A stretch of DNA of 35,407 nt from Anaeroglomus sp964550565 (GTDB lineage: Bacteria; Planctomycetota; Phycisphaerae; Sedimentisphaerales; Anaerohalosphaeraceae). The notes under the pieces are model-generated. The model did not search any database. It had not been told where the DNA came from and saw only the letters and a program-made list of their open reading frames with translations. Location: the NCBI GenBank assembly GCA_964550565.1, contig CAZKAI010000041.1:1-35407 (forward strand), read 5' to 3'. Below are positions 8,544 to 19,006 of the stretch, in pieces (position 1 is the first letter of the stretch; every line of letters starts with the position of its first letter). A program made the translations under genes and the position numbers.

Positions 8544-9191
8544 TCAAAGAATTTCCAGAATTTCTGCGGCCTGATGCAAAATTATTTGGGCGCCGGCTTC
8601 CTTGAGCTGCTCGACGGAGCGAAATCCCCAACTGACACCGACGAAATCCACGCCGGCATTCAGGGCGGTCTGGGCATCGACATCACTGTCACCGACATAC
8701 AGTACATCTTTGGGATTGCTGATTCCCAGCTCGTTCATAACCCAGTGCACCGGGGCAGGATCGGGTTTGATCATCTGGCCTTCTTTCTGACCGAGGATGC
8801 ATTCGAATCGTTCCGGCCCGAAGTAATGCTGGACAATTTTATGGGTCAGTGTGTGTTCTTTGTTGCTGATTACCGCCAATTTCAGTCCTTTTTGACGGCA
8901 TTGGTCCACAAATTCCAACACGCCCGGATAGACCGTGGTTTCTTCAAAACAGGTGGTCAGGTAGCGTTTTTTCATTTCGCTGATCAATTGCTGCTGGAGA
9001 TGCCTGGCGTTTTCGGGCAATGCTTTATACGCAAATACGGCAAGGCCTTTACCTATCATTTCTCGACATTCGTCCCGATTGATGGACGGCTGCCCCAGCA
9101 GATTCAGGGCAAAGTTCATCGCGTTTGTAAGATCGTCGAGGGTATCAACGAGAGTCCCGTCAAGGTCGAAAAACACAGCTTTGTGCTTCAT
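8544..9191 (-). CDS. HAD-family phosphatase, phosphoglycolate phosphatase-like
   Basis: A 215-residue cytoplasmic hydrolase of the haloacid dehalogenase superfamily, subfamily I. The nucleophile motif FFDLDGTLVDT supplies Asp9 and the acid/base Asp11. Motif II is the serine in AVISNKEH. Motif III is the lysine in IKPDPAP, and motif IV is YVGDSDVD with its magnesium-binding aspartates. The helical cap between residues about 17 and 85 is the size seen in Gph, which removes phosphate from 2-phosphoglycolate formed by DNA repair or oxygenase side reactions. Close relatives act on pyrophosphate or other small phosphates, so the substrate is not certain. The start ATG has only a weak AGAAG upstream. 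Confidence 0.88.
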   Translation of the reverse strand: MKHKAVFFDLDGTLVDTLDDLTNAMNFALNLLGQPSINRDECREMIGKGLAVFAYKALPENARHLQQQLISEMKKRYLTTCFEETTVYPGVLEFVDQCRQKGLKLAVISNKEHTLTHKIVQHYFGPERFECILGQKEGQMIKPDPAPVHWVMNELGISNPKDVLYVGDSDVDAQTALNAGVDFVGVSWGFRSVEQLKEAGAQIILHQAAEILEIL

Positions 9192-9255
9192 AGTAGATAC
9201 TTCTTGTCTTTATATTGGGTTATGGATAAATTGTCCCGTCATTTCCGTTTTTTTC

Positions 9256-9285
9256 TTGCAGAAGCGACAAATCATACGCTATAAT
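9256..9285 (+). promoter_or_regulatory. Candidate sigma-70 promoter for the FHA gene
   Basis: TTGCAG (9256-9261), an 18-base spacer and a perfect TATAAT (9280-9285) stand 35 bases before the FHA-protein start codon. This is the best -10 box I found in the window. Confidence 0.6.
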
Positions 9286-9320
9286 CCTTTTGTACTCAAA
9301 GACTTTTTCAGGGAGGCAGA

Positions 9321-9812
9321 ATGCAGGTAAATCTTTTGTTATTAAAAAAAGACGGGTCTGTAAAGCCATTCAACCTACCGAGTGCCGTGACGACCATCGG
9401 GCGTCGGCAAGACTGTGATTTGTGTCTGCCCATCTCTGTTGCTTCTCGAAAACACTGCGAAATCAATATGGATCAGGGACGACTGATGGTGCGCGACCTG
9501 GGGAGCAAAAACGGCACCTTTGTCAATGGCCAGAAAATAGAGGAGGTTCGGCTTAAACCCGGAGATCAATTGCGGATTGGGGCTGTTACTTTTGTGATTC
9601 AAATTGACGGCAACCCGGCCGATGTAACCGGTGTCAAGCCCATTGAGCCAGTCCATGAGCCGATGGAAGAGAGAAATGGAGAAAAACTCACGGCAGACAA
9701 TCAATTTGATGAATTCGTCAAAGACCTTGCCAATGCCGACTTAAGCGAAAGTCAATCGACGGAAATTCACGATTTCCCGGGCGATGATATGACGACATTT
9801 AAAGATATGTAA
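9321..9812 (+). CDS. FHA-domain protein
   Basis: A 163-residue cytoplasmic protein with one forkhead-associated domain over residues about 5-95, the fold that binds phosphothreonine peptides. The conserved contacts are present: Gly27-Arg28, Ser42-Arg43-x-His45, Asn64-Gly65-Thr66 and Asn69-Gly70. Residues 96-163 form an acidic, probably disordered tail rich in Asp, Glu and Thr that may itself be phosphorylated. A strong ribosome site, GGGAGG, precedes the ATG. No kinase or phosphatase of the Ser/Thr type is next to it, so its partner is unknown. It may share a transcript with rlmN 59 bases downstream, although a weak terminator-like hairpin lies between. Confidence 0.9.
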   Translation: MQVNLLLLKKDGSVKPFNLPSAVTTIGRRQDCDLCLPISVASRKHCEINMDQGRLMVRDLGSKNGTFVNGQKIEEVRLKPGDQLRIGAVTFVIQIDGNPADVTGVKPIEPVHEPMEERNGEKLTADNQFDEFVKDLANADLSESQSTEIHDFPGDDMTTFKDM

Positions 9813-9813
9813 T

Positions 9814-9834
9814 TTTGCAGTTGTGCAAATTTTT
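9814..9834 (+). terminator. Weak terminator-like hairpin after the FHA gene
   Basis: TTTGCA (9814-9819) pairs with TGCAAA (9824-9829) around a 4-base loop and is followed by five T residues. The stem is short and AT-rich, so it may only attenuate read-through into rlmN. Confidence 0.3.
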
Positions 9835-9871
9835 CTTTGGTTGCCGGCACATAAATCGTTATCATGCCGGG

Positions 9872-10906
9872 ATGATAAAAGACCTGAAATCGCTGACATG
9901 GAATGAGCTGGAACAAGTGGCGGCCAAATATGGCCAGAAGTCCTTTGTTGTTCAGTATTTATTTACGTTTATTCACCAGAAGAATGTTTCCGCTCTGGAA
10001 CAGATTACCCCCCTTTCCAAGGCTTTCCGCGCTGCGCTGGCGGAGGCGGGCTATCATATTTCCACGCTGAAGCTGATAGAGAGATTCGAAGATCCGGACG
10101 GGACGATGAAGTTTGTATTCGAGACCAGCGATGGGAATCGGCTTGAGGCGGTCCGTCTTCTGGATGACCAGCGAAATACATTGTGCATTTCGACGCAGGT
10201 GGGGTGTCGGATGGGATGCCTGTTTTGTGCCACCGGGCAGCTTGGCTATCAGCGGGACCTGACCTGCGGGGAGATTGCCGATCAGGTCTATCAGATGCAG
10301 GCTAAAGTTGGCAAGGTCCAGAATATCGTGTATATGGGGATGGGGGAACCTCTGGACAATTACGATGCCACGATGCGGTCGGTGGAATTGCTCAATCATC
10401 CCGAGGGTCAGAATATCGGGATTCGGCATATTACGATTTCGACCTGCGGGCTGCCGGAGGGAATTGCACGTCTGGCAGACGAGCCTCTGCAGCCGCGGCT
10501 GGCAATTTCGCTGCATGGGCCGGATGATCTAACCCGACAGAGTTTGCTGAATATCTCCAAAAAGGTGCCCGTGCAGGAATTGATGTCGGTTTTACGTAAA
10601 TATCAGGATCATACGGGACGACGGATTACGTTTGAATACTGCATGATCCAAAATTATAACGATTCGCCCCAGCAGGCCCGCCTGCTGGCCCGCCTGGTCA
10701 AACCCCTCAAATGCAATGTCAATCTGATTGAGTTCAACGCCTTTGACGGGTGTGATTTTGTTGCCGCAAGCCCAGCGGGAATCCGGCAATTTGCAGCGAT
10801 TCTGGAACGCGAAGGGATTGAGACGGTGATTCGCTACAAACGCGGGCGTTCGATCCGTGCAGCGTGCGGCCAACTGGGGGCGGACTGGCTCAAACCTGCA
10901 ACTTAA
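9872..10906 (+). CDS. rlmN: Dual-specificity RNA methyltransferase RlmN
   Basis: RlmN is a radical-SAM enzyme that methylates C2 of A2503 in 23S rRNA and of A37 in some tRNAs. The cluster-binding CX3CX2C motif is Cys112, Cys116 and Cys119 (GCRMGCLFC). The two further cysteines of the ping-pong mechanism are present: Cys105 (TLCISTQVGC) and the methyl-carrying Cys332 (AACGQLG). GMGEPLDN is the glycine-rich SAM-binding segment. I start at the ATG at 9872 (344 residues), because the TTG at 9815 would add 19 atypical residues. No good ribosome site is visible; instead a small hairpin ends one base before the start. Cfr, the C8 methyltransferase, shares these motifs, but chromosomal context and general sequence favour RlmN. 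Confidence 0.93.
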   Translation: MIKDLKSLTWNELEQVAAKYGQKSFVVQYLFTFIHQKNVSALEQITPLSKAFRAALAEAGYHISTLKLIERFEDPDGTMKFVFETSDGNRLEAVRLLDDQRNTLCISTQVGCRMGCLFCATGQLGYQRDLTCGEIADQVYQMQAKVGKVQNIVYMGMGEPLDNYDATMRSVELLNHPEGQNIGIRHITISTCGLPEGIARLADEPLQPRLAISLHGPDDLTRQSLLNISKKVPVQELMSVLRKYQDHTGRRITFEYCMIQNYNDSPQQARLLARLVKPLKCNVNLIEFNAFDGCDFVAASPAGIRQFAAILEREGIETVIRYKRGRSIRAACGQLGADWLKPAT

Positions 10907-10914
10907 CCTGCTGT

Positions 10915-11502
10915 TTATTGATTTCGATTGCGATATAATAATGGATTGACGGTCTGAATCATGTTTTCGACATCAAGCCGGCCTCCCAGAAAATGAGAGA
11001 TTTTTTCGCACTGTTCCCGGGTATGATTCAGCATATCGCGATGATTGACGATCAGCATCTTGAAATGCGGCTGCTTTGCAATCCAATGGAAAAACTTCTG
11101 CAAATCCGTCTGATATAAGGCGGCCATCTGTTCATCGGAGACTTCAGCGGCTGATTTCTGGCTGCGGTCGAGCATTTTTTTCTGGGAAGCAAGCACTTCT
11201 GCCATATCCCGCTGCATGAAGATGACCCGGTATTCATACCCTGCCGGCAAGTCATACAGGAGACGATAGACCATTTTGACGACCTTGCCGGGGGCGTTTT
11301 GGAGCCAGGAAGGGTCCTGTTTGGTTTTCTTGACAGGCTCATACTCAAAATAGCCCAGCGGATTATCCTCGTCGGCTTTGCGGAGATTATCCACCAGAAC
11401 ATCAAGACCTCCCTTATGGAGGCAATTCATCATCATCGATGTTCCGGAGCGGGGAAGTCCCGCAACGATGGTTACGAAATCATTTGTCTGTTCCATGGGC
11501 AT
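10915..11502 (-). CDS. Sulfotransferase-like P-loop protein
   Basis: A 195-residue cytoplasmic protein whose N-terminus carries the phosphosulfate-binding P-loop of the sulfotransferase family, GLPRSGTSMM at 15-24. A second segment, VIFMQRDMAEVLASQ, looks like the 3'-phosphate-binding motif in which the arginine and serine contact PAPS. It is shorter than typical sulfotransferases (250-350 residues), so it may be a minimal member or may bind another nucleotide. Acceptor is unknown. It lies 66 bases downstream of cardiolipin synthase on the same strand and converges on rlmN with an 8-base gap. The ATG at 11502 is used; a second in-frame ATG follows two codons later. Confidence 0.75.
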   Translation of the reverse strand: MPMEQTNDFVTIVAGLPRSGTSMMMNCLHKGGLDVLVDNLRKADEDNPLGYFEYEPVKKTKQDPSWLQNAPGKVVKMVYRLLYDLPAGYEYRVIFMQRDMAEVLASQKKMLDRSQKSAAEVSDEQMAALYQTDLQKFFHWIAKQPHFKMLIVNHRDMLNHTREQCEKISHFLGGRLDVENMIQTVNPLLYRNRNQ

Positions 11503-11568
11503 TCGTCCAATCTTGTCATAAAAGCGAAATTATACCCAAAATCAATCGTAAATCAATTGGAATCGAGA

Positions 11569-12963
11569 CTACAACAGCGGGGCAAAGAGACGTATCATGT
11601 GTTCAAATAAATTGCGAATAAAGCCGGCTTTCAGTTCACACTGAATACAGGCTTTTTCGATATTTGTAATCCAACCGGAGATTTGGTTGATTTGCGGACG
11701 ACTGTAAGCAATCAGCATGACTTCGTAATTGAGAAACAGGCTTCGTGAGTCCATATTGGCCGAGCCAATCATCGCCAGAGTGTCATCCACGAGAACGGTT
11801 TTTGCGTGAATCATCCCGGGGGTATAATAAAATATTTTGGCTCCGACCCTCTGCATTTCGCGCAAATATACTCGGCGAACAACATCGGTTATTGGGTGAT
11901 TGGACTTGGCAGGAACGAGAATCCTGACCTCGACGCCCCGCCGGACAGCAAGCTGGAGGGCATTGAGCAGGGGTTCATCCGGGATAAAATACGGCGTTAC
12001 GATCTGGATTTTACGTCGAGCACTATAAAGCGATGTCAGGATGGCATCATACAGGGCATCGCCGGGGATGTCGGGCCCGGAAGGAACCACCTGAACAATG
12101 GCGACATTGGGACTGTCATAATACCCGGCCGGCTCAGCCTGAGCTGGAACGTCATTCACGCCGATGGTAAAAGCCCAATCGGAATGAAATATTTCAAGGT
12201 AGGACCGTACGGCGGGGCCTTTTAATATGAAAGACAAATCCTGCCACCGCTTCGGGTCGGGTTCAGGGCCAAGGTATTCCTTGCCGATGTTGGTCCCCCC
12301 TGCCAGTACAGTTTGATTGTCAATGACGACGATTTTGCGGTGATTGCGCAAATTGGTTCTGCCGCGAAAAAGACGGTGCATAAAGAATGCATATTTTCCA
12401 CCGGCTTTGACCAGCGGCACGAAGAAACGACGGCCGGTCTGAACCGCTCCAAATCCGTCCAGCAGTACACGCACATCCAGGCCCTGGCGGGCTTTGAGCA
12501 CCAGCCTGTCTCGAATTTCTCTGCCGACCTCATCCGGGCGAAAAATAAAAGTTGAGATGTAAATGGAATCCTGAGCACTATCAATCAGAGAAATCAGGTG
12601 GTGGTATATCTGCTGACCATCAGTAAGAATTTCCAGGCGGTTGCCGTCGGTGGCAGAGGGGATTCCATAGCTTTCGAGCAATTCATCGACCTGTGTTCGC
12701 GGGACATCAAGCCGTCGCGACGGCCAGGACAGCGAAGTGGCGGATTTTTTGGCAGCAGTGCGTTTCATTTTTCTGCCGCCAAGCATCAAATACAGAGGGA
12801 CACCCACATAAGGAATCAGGATTATGGCCAGCAGCCACGCGATGGTGCCTGATGGCGAGCGTTTTTGAGTCAGGACGTGCGCAATCAGAACGATACCCAC
12901 CATAAAGCCGATGAGCAATTCGATGTGAGCAATCAGCCACTGTAAAACAATCCATCCTGTCAT
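11569..12963 (-). CDS. cls: Cardiolipin synthase (phospholipase D family)
   Basis: A 464-residue membrane enzyme that condenses two phosphatidylglycerols to cardiolipin and glycerol. Two transmembrane segments occupy residues about 5-30 and 38-61, matching the PLDNc_N domain of ClsA. Both HKD catalytic motifs are intact: His208-x-Lys210-x4-Asp215 (NHRKIVVIDN) and His386-x-Lys388-x4-Asp393 (IHAKTVLVDD), with the usual SAN following the second. Length and layout fit bacterial Cls. AAGGAC lies just upstream of the ATG at 12963. It may be co-transcribed with the sulfotransferase-like gene; no functional link is evident. Confidence 0.93.
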   Translation of the reverse strand: MTGWIVLQWLIAHIELLIGFMVGIVLIAHVLTQKRSPSGTIAWLLAIILIPYVGVPLYLMLGGRKMKRTAAKKSATSLSWPSRRLDVPRTQVDELLESYGIPSATDGNRLEILTDGQQIYHHLISLIDSAQDSIYISTFIFRPDEVGREIRDRLVLKARQGLDVRVLLDGFGAVQTGRRFFVPLVKAGGKYAFFMHRLFRGRTNLRNHRKIVVIDNQTVLAGGTNIGKEYLGPEPDPKRWQDLSFILKGPAVRSYLEIFHSDWAFTIGVNDVPAQAEPAGYYDSPNVAIVQVVPSGPDIPGDALYDAILTSLYSARRKIQIVTPYFIPDEPLLNALQLAVRRGVEVRILVPAKSNHPITDVVRRVYLREMQRVGAKIFYYTPGMIHAKTVLVDDTLAMIGSANMDSRSLFLNYEVMLIAYSRPQINQISGWITNIEKACIQCELKAGFIRNLFEHMIRLFAPLL

Positions 12964-13265
12964 TGGAAGTCCTTTTGTGAAAAATTCTCAAAACTGGCGT
13001 AGCTTTTGGTATAGCCCATTTTGACACATCCTCGTTTTATACCGATTGCAGATATTTTATAGAACCTATTGGCTGTTGTAGAATAACATAGATATATCAT
13101 AAGGTCAACCTGGGGATAGCACTCAAAAAGAATTGTATTTAATGAATCTAAACAAAATCTTAATTTGATTGGATTTTTAGACTTTTTTGCAACAAAATCA
13201 TAGGGTATAACGTCATAATCAAAATAAAACCAATATTGGCCTTATTGATTAATTAATAAACGAAT
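12964..13265. other. AT-rich divergent upstream region with two palindromes
   Basis: This 302-base stretch separates cls from the efflux operon and carries no convincing gene. It is markedly AT-rich compared with its neighbours. Close to the efflux start are a perfect palindrome CCAATATTGG (13230-13239) and a near-perfect one TTATTGATTAATTAATAA (13242-13259, one mismatch), possible operators. Several TATA-like boxes are present, but I could not pick a convincing -35/-10 pair in either direction. Confidence 0.55.
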
Positions 13266-14921
13266 ATGTTATATCCTGATAAAATAAGTAAGATTCGTCA
13301 ACGACTCTTTCGGAGTCGGTTAGCACTGTTTTTGGTGGGACTGGGTTGTTGTCTTGTATTAACGAGCTGTTCCCCCGAACAGTATAAGGCAGATGCTGAC
13401 CAAGAAGTGCAACACATCTTAGACAGCAAGTGGAAAGCGGAACACGGCAGTCGCGCCAATTCCCGCATTTCGGATGTGGAACGCGATCCCAATGATTTAT
13501 TTTTTGATCCTAATTATATTCCATCAGGAAGGCTGAGCCTTGCTGAAGCAGTTGCTCTGGCGACAGCCCGGAACCGGGATTATCAGCGGCAAAAGGAATC
13601 TCTGTACCTGTCTGCGCTGGATTTAACGCTGTTTCGGCATAATTTTGCCACCAAATGGTTTGGTACATTTGACAGTACCTACAGCCGCAACGAAGCCGAT
13701 GAGTCCATGGGAGCGGGCGGGGCGGTAGGTTTTAACAGGCTTCTGGAAGATGGGACCCAGATTTCGAGCAGCATTGCCTCCGATTGGCTTCGCTATCTGA
13801 CCGGTGATCCGCGGGAAAGCCTTGGGAGCGTTCTGAGCGCCACCATCAGCAAGCCTCTGCTTCGCGGGGCCGGCAAAGATGTCGTCATGGAAAGCCTGAC
13901 CCAGGCAGAGCGGAATGTATTGTATCAAATTCGCTCTTTCAGCCGATATCGCAAATCCTTTGTCGTTACCATCGTCAGTGAATACTATCGTGTCATCCAG
14001 GCCCTGGATCGTGTTAAAAACGCAGACAGCAATTATAAAAGTCTATTGTTGGCATACGATCAATCGAATCTGAAAGCCATGGCCGGCCGTCTGGATATGT
14101 TTGAAGCGGATCAAACCAAGCAGCAGATGCTGGATGCACGCGACAATCTGGCCGGGGCGGAGCGCACATATCAACAAGCCCTGGACACGTTTAAAATCAG
14201 CCTTGCCATTCCTACCGATGCCGTGATAGAACTTGACCCCAATGCCCTGCAGGTTCTTTCCGCGATGGAGGTTATTGAGCCTGAGTTTAATGTTGATGAT
14301 GCGATCCAGACTGCGTTGTCACTGCGGCTTGACTTGGCAACCATTAAGGATCAAGTGGATGATGCCCGTCGCAAAATCAAGGTTTCAGAAAACGCTCTCA
14401 AAGCCGATTTGGATATTGTTGCCCGGGCTAATGTCGATTCGACCCCTGATCGTCAGGCCGGGCGGCTGCGTTTTAACGACGGGAGCTATAGCATCGGGGC
14501 TCAGGTGGACCTGCCCTTTGACCGCAAGTCGGAGCGGAATAATTACAGGGAATCCCTGATTACCCTGATTCAGCGGCAGCGGGATTACGAGGACGGTATC
14601 GATAATGTCAAGCTGGATGTTCGAAATAATTATCGTTCCTTGGTCGAATCCGCTCAACGGTATAAGATTCAGCAGCTCAGCCTTGAACTGGCTGAAGAAC
14701 GGGTCAAAAGCACCTCGCTGCTGTTTCAGGCCGGTCGGGTTCAGACGCGTGACGTGCTGGAATCCCAAAACGCCCTGCTTTCGGCACAAAATGCGACGAC
14801 CTCTACGCTGGTCGATTACAATATAGCCAAATTAAGTTTTTATCGTGATATCGAAGTACTTTCAGTTAAACCGGATGGATTATGGCAGCTACCAGAAAAA
14901 TCGGATTCAAAAGGATTTTAA
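13266..14921 (+). CDS. TolC-family outer membrane efflux lipoprotein
   Basis: A 551-residue outer-membrane channel of the TolC/OEP family, the exit duct of a tripartite exporter. The N-terminus has basic residues, a hydrophobic stretch at 19-32 and a lipobox ending LTSC, so Cys35 is probably lipidated, as in NodT/OprM-type channels. The rest contains two long helical repeats typical of OEP domains, the second ending in LFQAGRVQTRDVLESQNALL, a classic family signature (LF..G..T..DVL.AQ..L). The chain is somewhat longer than the usual 430-480 because of an extra N-terminal region at 36-90. The start ATG has no clear ribosome site. It is first in a four-gene operon and overlaps the adaptor gene by 40 bases. 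Confidence 0.88.
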   Translation: MLYPDKISKIRQRLFRSRLALFLVGLGCCLVLTSCSPEQYKADADQEVQHILDSKWKAEHGSRANSRISDVERDPNDLFFDPNYIPSGRLSLAEAVALATARNRDYQRQKESLYLSALDLTLFRHNFATKWFGTFDSTYSRNEADESMGAGGAVGFNRLLEDGTQISSSIASDWLRYLTGDPRESLGSVLSATISKPLLRGAGKDVVMESLTQAERNVLYQIRSFSRYRKSFVVTIVSEYYRVIQALDRVKNADSNYKSLLLAYDQSNLKAMAGRLDMFEADQTKQQMLDARDNLAGAERTYQQALDTFKISLAIPTDAVIELDPNALQVLSAMEVIEPEFNVDDAIQTALSLRLDLATIKDQVDDARRKIKVSENALKADLDIVARANVDSTPDRQAGRLRFNDGSYSIGAQVDLPFDRKSERNNYRESLITLIQRQRDYEDGIDNVKLDVRNNYRSLVESAQRYKIQQLSLELAEERVKSTSLLFQAGRVQTRDVLESQNALLSAQNATTSTLVDYNIAKLSFYRDIEVLSVKPDGLWQLPEKSDSKGF

Positions 14922-16857
14922 TTGCCGTCGTGGTAATAGCCGGAGTGTTGGGGCTGTGGCGGGTATTTTATGGCCAGAGCGGCAAGGTTGCATCCAAGAG
15001 CAGCGAAGCCGTCTATTCTGTCAAACGGCAGGATATGGTTATCAGCGTCACCGAAAGCGGCTCAATCAAGTCCAGCAACGCAGTGACCATTCGTTCCGAG
15101 GTTGAGGGGCGAACCACGATTGTCAATGTTGTTCCCGAGGGAACCATTCTGACCGAGCAGGATGTTGCGGAAGGGAAAGTCATCCTTGAGCTGGATACCT
15201 CCAGCATCAAGCAGGATTTAAACCAGCAGCAGATTCAATACAACAGTGCCATGGCGGATTTGACTGATGCCAAGGAAAATCTTGAAATCCAGAAAAACCA
15301 AAACGAGTCCGACATTCAACAGGGAAAACTGACCGTCAAATTCGGGCTGATGGATTTACAGAAATATCTTGGTCAATATGCCGCCGATAAACTTGTCGCG
15401 GACGCCAACAGCCGGCCGGTCACAGATGAAGATTTCAAAAAACTGACCGCCGATCCCAATCAGCTTGGAGGTGAAGCCCTGCAAACCTACCGCCAATTGA
15501 TTGCCGATATCAATGTTGCGGAATCGGAATATTATATCGCGCAAAACACTTATAACTGGACCGATAAGCTGTACGCCAAAAATTACGTAGCCAAGACGGA
15601 CCTGGAATCCGACAAGCTCAAGGCCGACAAATGCAAAATCACCCAGGAACGAGCTCAGACCGCTCTGGGTTTGTTTTTCCAGTATGAATTTCCCAAAGAA
15701 GCCCACAAGCTTTTCAGCGATTACATCGAAGCTCAGCGGCAGCTTGAGCGTATTCTGGCCAAGGCCCGATCTCAGGAAGCCCAAGCCGTGGCCAAACTCA
15801 GCAGCGCTGACGCAAAATTCGCACTGGAAAAAGAGCGTCTTGAACGGTATCAGCGGCAGATGGCGGCCAGTATCATTAAAGCTCCCTGTCCGGGTCTGGT
15901 GGTTTATACCACCCAGTTCAGCCGAGGCAGCCGTTCGAGAACGACGATTGAAGTCGGACGTGAGGTGTATGAACGCGAAGAAATCATGTCGATTCCCAAT
16001 ACCACCCAGATGGCTGTTGACACCAAGATTCACGAGACCAATATCGACAAAATTGTTTTGGGGCAGAAAGCGAGGATCACTGTCGATGCCATGCCGGACA
16101 ATGTCTTTTATGGTCAGGTGACCAAGATATCCCCTCTGCCCGACCAGGCCGGGTTTATGTCCAATCCGGATTTGAAAATTTATTCGACCGATGTCGCGCT
16201 TCAGGGGGGAGAGATGCTGCGTCCCGGCATGTCGGCCAAGGTTGAAATTGTTATTGCCCAACTGAAAGATGTCCTGGCAGTTCCTGTACAGTGCATCTCC
16301 AACCGCAGCGGCAAGAAATTCTGCTATGTCCACACCCTGAGCGGCAATGAAGCCCGTGAAGTTCAGACCGGCCCGTATAATGACAAATTTGTTCAAATTG
16401 TATCCGGCTTAAATGAAGGAGAATCCATTCTTCTGAATCCGCCAAGGATATTCGAGCAGCAGCAGGGAACCCCCCTTCCGGAAAATCTGCCTGATATTCC
16501 GAATTTGATGCCTGTTAACGGCCAGACTCGGGAGCGGCCCAATGGTGAATTCATGCAATCCGGCAATCCGGATCGTCCCAGCGGATTTCCGGCACAGGGG
16601 CAATTCCCACAGGACGGTCAGAATCAAACCGGACGTCGCCGACCGGGTGGACAGGAGTCCTCTCCAAACCAGCCGCAGGACAGCGCCCAGCCCGGCACAG
16701 ACCGCCCGGCCCGCCAGCGTCCTGAAGGAGCGGGACCGGACCGCATGCAGCAGAATAATGCAGATAACGGCGGCATGGCTCCCAGTGACAGGCCGCAGGG
16801 ACAGCGTCGGATTCGCCAGAACACAGAAAGCACCCCGGCACAGACAGAAGCAAGACC

Positions 16858-16861
<4 letters not shown>
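14882..16861 (+). CDS. HlyD/MacA-like periplasmic adaptor with long Pro/Gln/Gly tail
   Basis: A 659-residue membrane-fusion protein linking the inner-membrane ABC pump to the TolC-like channel. Residues 11-30 are a membrane anchor. Residues about 50-100 hold the first half of the lipoyl/barrel-sandwich domain, followed by a long alpha-helical hairpin (about 100-330) that should contact the channel. The second lipoyl half begins at IIKAPCPGLVVY, and the beta-barrel and membrane-proximal domains extend to about 540. MacA is about 370 residues, so both the hairpin and the C-terminus are enlarged. The last roughly 110 residues (nucleotides about 16510-16858) are low-complexity, rich in Pro, Gln, Gly, Arg and Asn. 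The stop overlaps the ATPase start as ATGA. Confidence 0.88.
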
Positions 16862-17582
<721 letters not shown>

Positions 17583-17586
<4 letters not shown>

Positions 17587-18884
17587 GTTTACTGCTGCAA
17601 ATCGGGGGTGTGCTGCAAATCAGTCTTCGCAGCCTGTGGCTGCATCGCCTGCGTTCGATGCTGACTATGCTGGGTATTATTTTCGGTGTATCCAGTGTGA
17701 TTGCGATGCTGGCTATTGGTGAGGGAGCCAGCCGTCAGGCTCAGGCACAGATTGCCCGGCTGGGAAGCACCAATATCATTCTGAAAACCCTCAAGCCGCC
17801 GCAGCAGACTGCTTCTGACACAACCCAGCAGTCGCTGATACAGTACGGCCTGACATACGATGATGCGGAACGGTTTCGTGACACCATTCCTAATGCCCAG
17901 GTGGTCGTACCAACCAAGGTCATCAGTCACAAGGCCTACTACCGCAACCGTGTACTGGGTGTGGAAATTATCGGTACGGTTCCGTGGTATCCGGAACTGG
18001 CGCCGGTCCAACTGCAGCGAGGACGGTTTCTTGAGGCAAATGACATGTATTATACCCTGAATGTCTGCGTCATTGACCGCGATGCGGCGGACTCATTGTT
18101 TGTCGTCGACGACCCGATTGGCATGGATATTAAAATCGGCGGGGATTATTACCGAATTGTCGGGGTGGTCAGCGAAACCAGGACTGAGCAGAATGAAGAA
18201 GACCAGCTTGGATCACAAATGACCACTTCTTCCGGGGGTGCCAACGGCAAGGTGTATATGCCGATTACGACAATGAAAAGCCGTTTTGGCGAGGTATTAT
18301 TGCAATTCAGCGGAACGTCCGGAATGGTTGGCGAACGCGTGGAGCTTAGCGAGATCACCGTTAAAGTTCCAACGATTGAAGACGTGCTGCCGATTCGGGA
18401 TTTGCTTGAAGGAATGCTCAAACGCTTTCATAAGCAACAGGATTATCAGGTCATTGTCCCGCTGGAATTGCTGCGGCAGGCGATTCGGACGAAGCGGATA
18501 TTCAGTATCGTGTTAGGATCTATTGCTGCAATATCTTTGCTGGTTGGCGGTATCGGCATTATGAACATTATGCTGGCTACGGTCAGTGAGCGAACACGAG
18601 AAATCGGAATTCGGCGAGCTTTGGGGGCAAAAAAACGCGACATTGTTATTCAGTTTTTATCGGAAACACTGCTGCTGACGCTGACTGGCGGATTGTTCGG
18701 CATGGCACTGGGGGCGGTTATCCCGATTGCAGTCACCGTTTTCGGAAACATGCCCACTGTTATCACGAGTGAAGCGATGCTGCTATCATTTGGCATTTCC
18801 GGTGCCGTGGGATTAACTTTCGGGCTGTATCCGGCCGTCAAAGCCGCCAATATGGACCCGATTGAATCCTTACGACACGAATAA
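17583..18884 (+). CDS. ABC transporter permease, MacB/FtsX type
   Basis: A 433-residue inner-membrane permease with the MacB layout. Transmembrane helix 1 is near residues 24-46, followed by a large periplasmic domain (about 47-300) of the MacB_PCD type, then three C-terminal helices near 315-345, 360-390 and 395-420 in the FtsX domain. The conserved cytoplasmic segment TREIGIRRALGAKKRDI between helices 2 and 3 contacts the ATPase. With the three genes before it, it completes a tripartite exporter. Substrates of such systems range from macrolides to peptides, lipoproteins and siderophores; nothing here identifies this one. The coding region is followed closely by a tRNA gene. Confidence 0.93.
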
Positions 18885-18890
18885 ACAGAG

Positions 18891-18919
18891 TTGCAAATTT
18901 CAGCCCGGCGTAGTATATT
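18891..18919 (+). promoter_or_regulatory. Candidate promoter for tRNA-Arg
   Basis: TTGCAA (18891-18896), a 17-base spacer and TATATT (18914-18919) lie directly upstream of the tRNA, so initiation would fall within a few bases of its 5' end. The efflux operon could also read through into the tRNA. Confidence 0.55.
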
Positions 18920-18928
18920 CACACTATC

Positions 18929-19002
18929 GCGTCTGTAGCTCAATTGGATAGAGCATCAGTCTTCGGAACTGAGGGTTTGGGGTTCGAGTCCCTACAGGCG
19001 CA
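18929..19002 (+). tRNA. tRNA-Arg (anticodon UCG)
   Basis: A 74-base cloverleaf can be folded by hand. The acceptor stem GCGTCTG pairs with CAGGCGC (one G-U), the D arm is GCTC...GAGC, and the anticodon stem TCAGT/ACTGA encloses loop CTTCGGA with anticodon TCG. The T arm has a TTCGAGT loop closed by five pairs. The discriminator base is A73 and no CCA is encoded. It should decode CGA, and possibly CGG, arginine codons. Confidence 0.93.
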
Positions 19003-19006
19003 ATCG

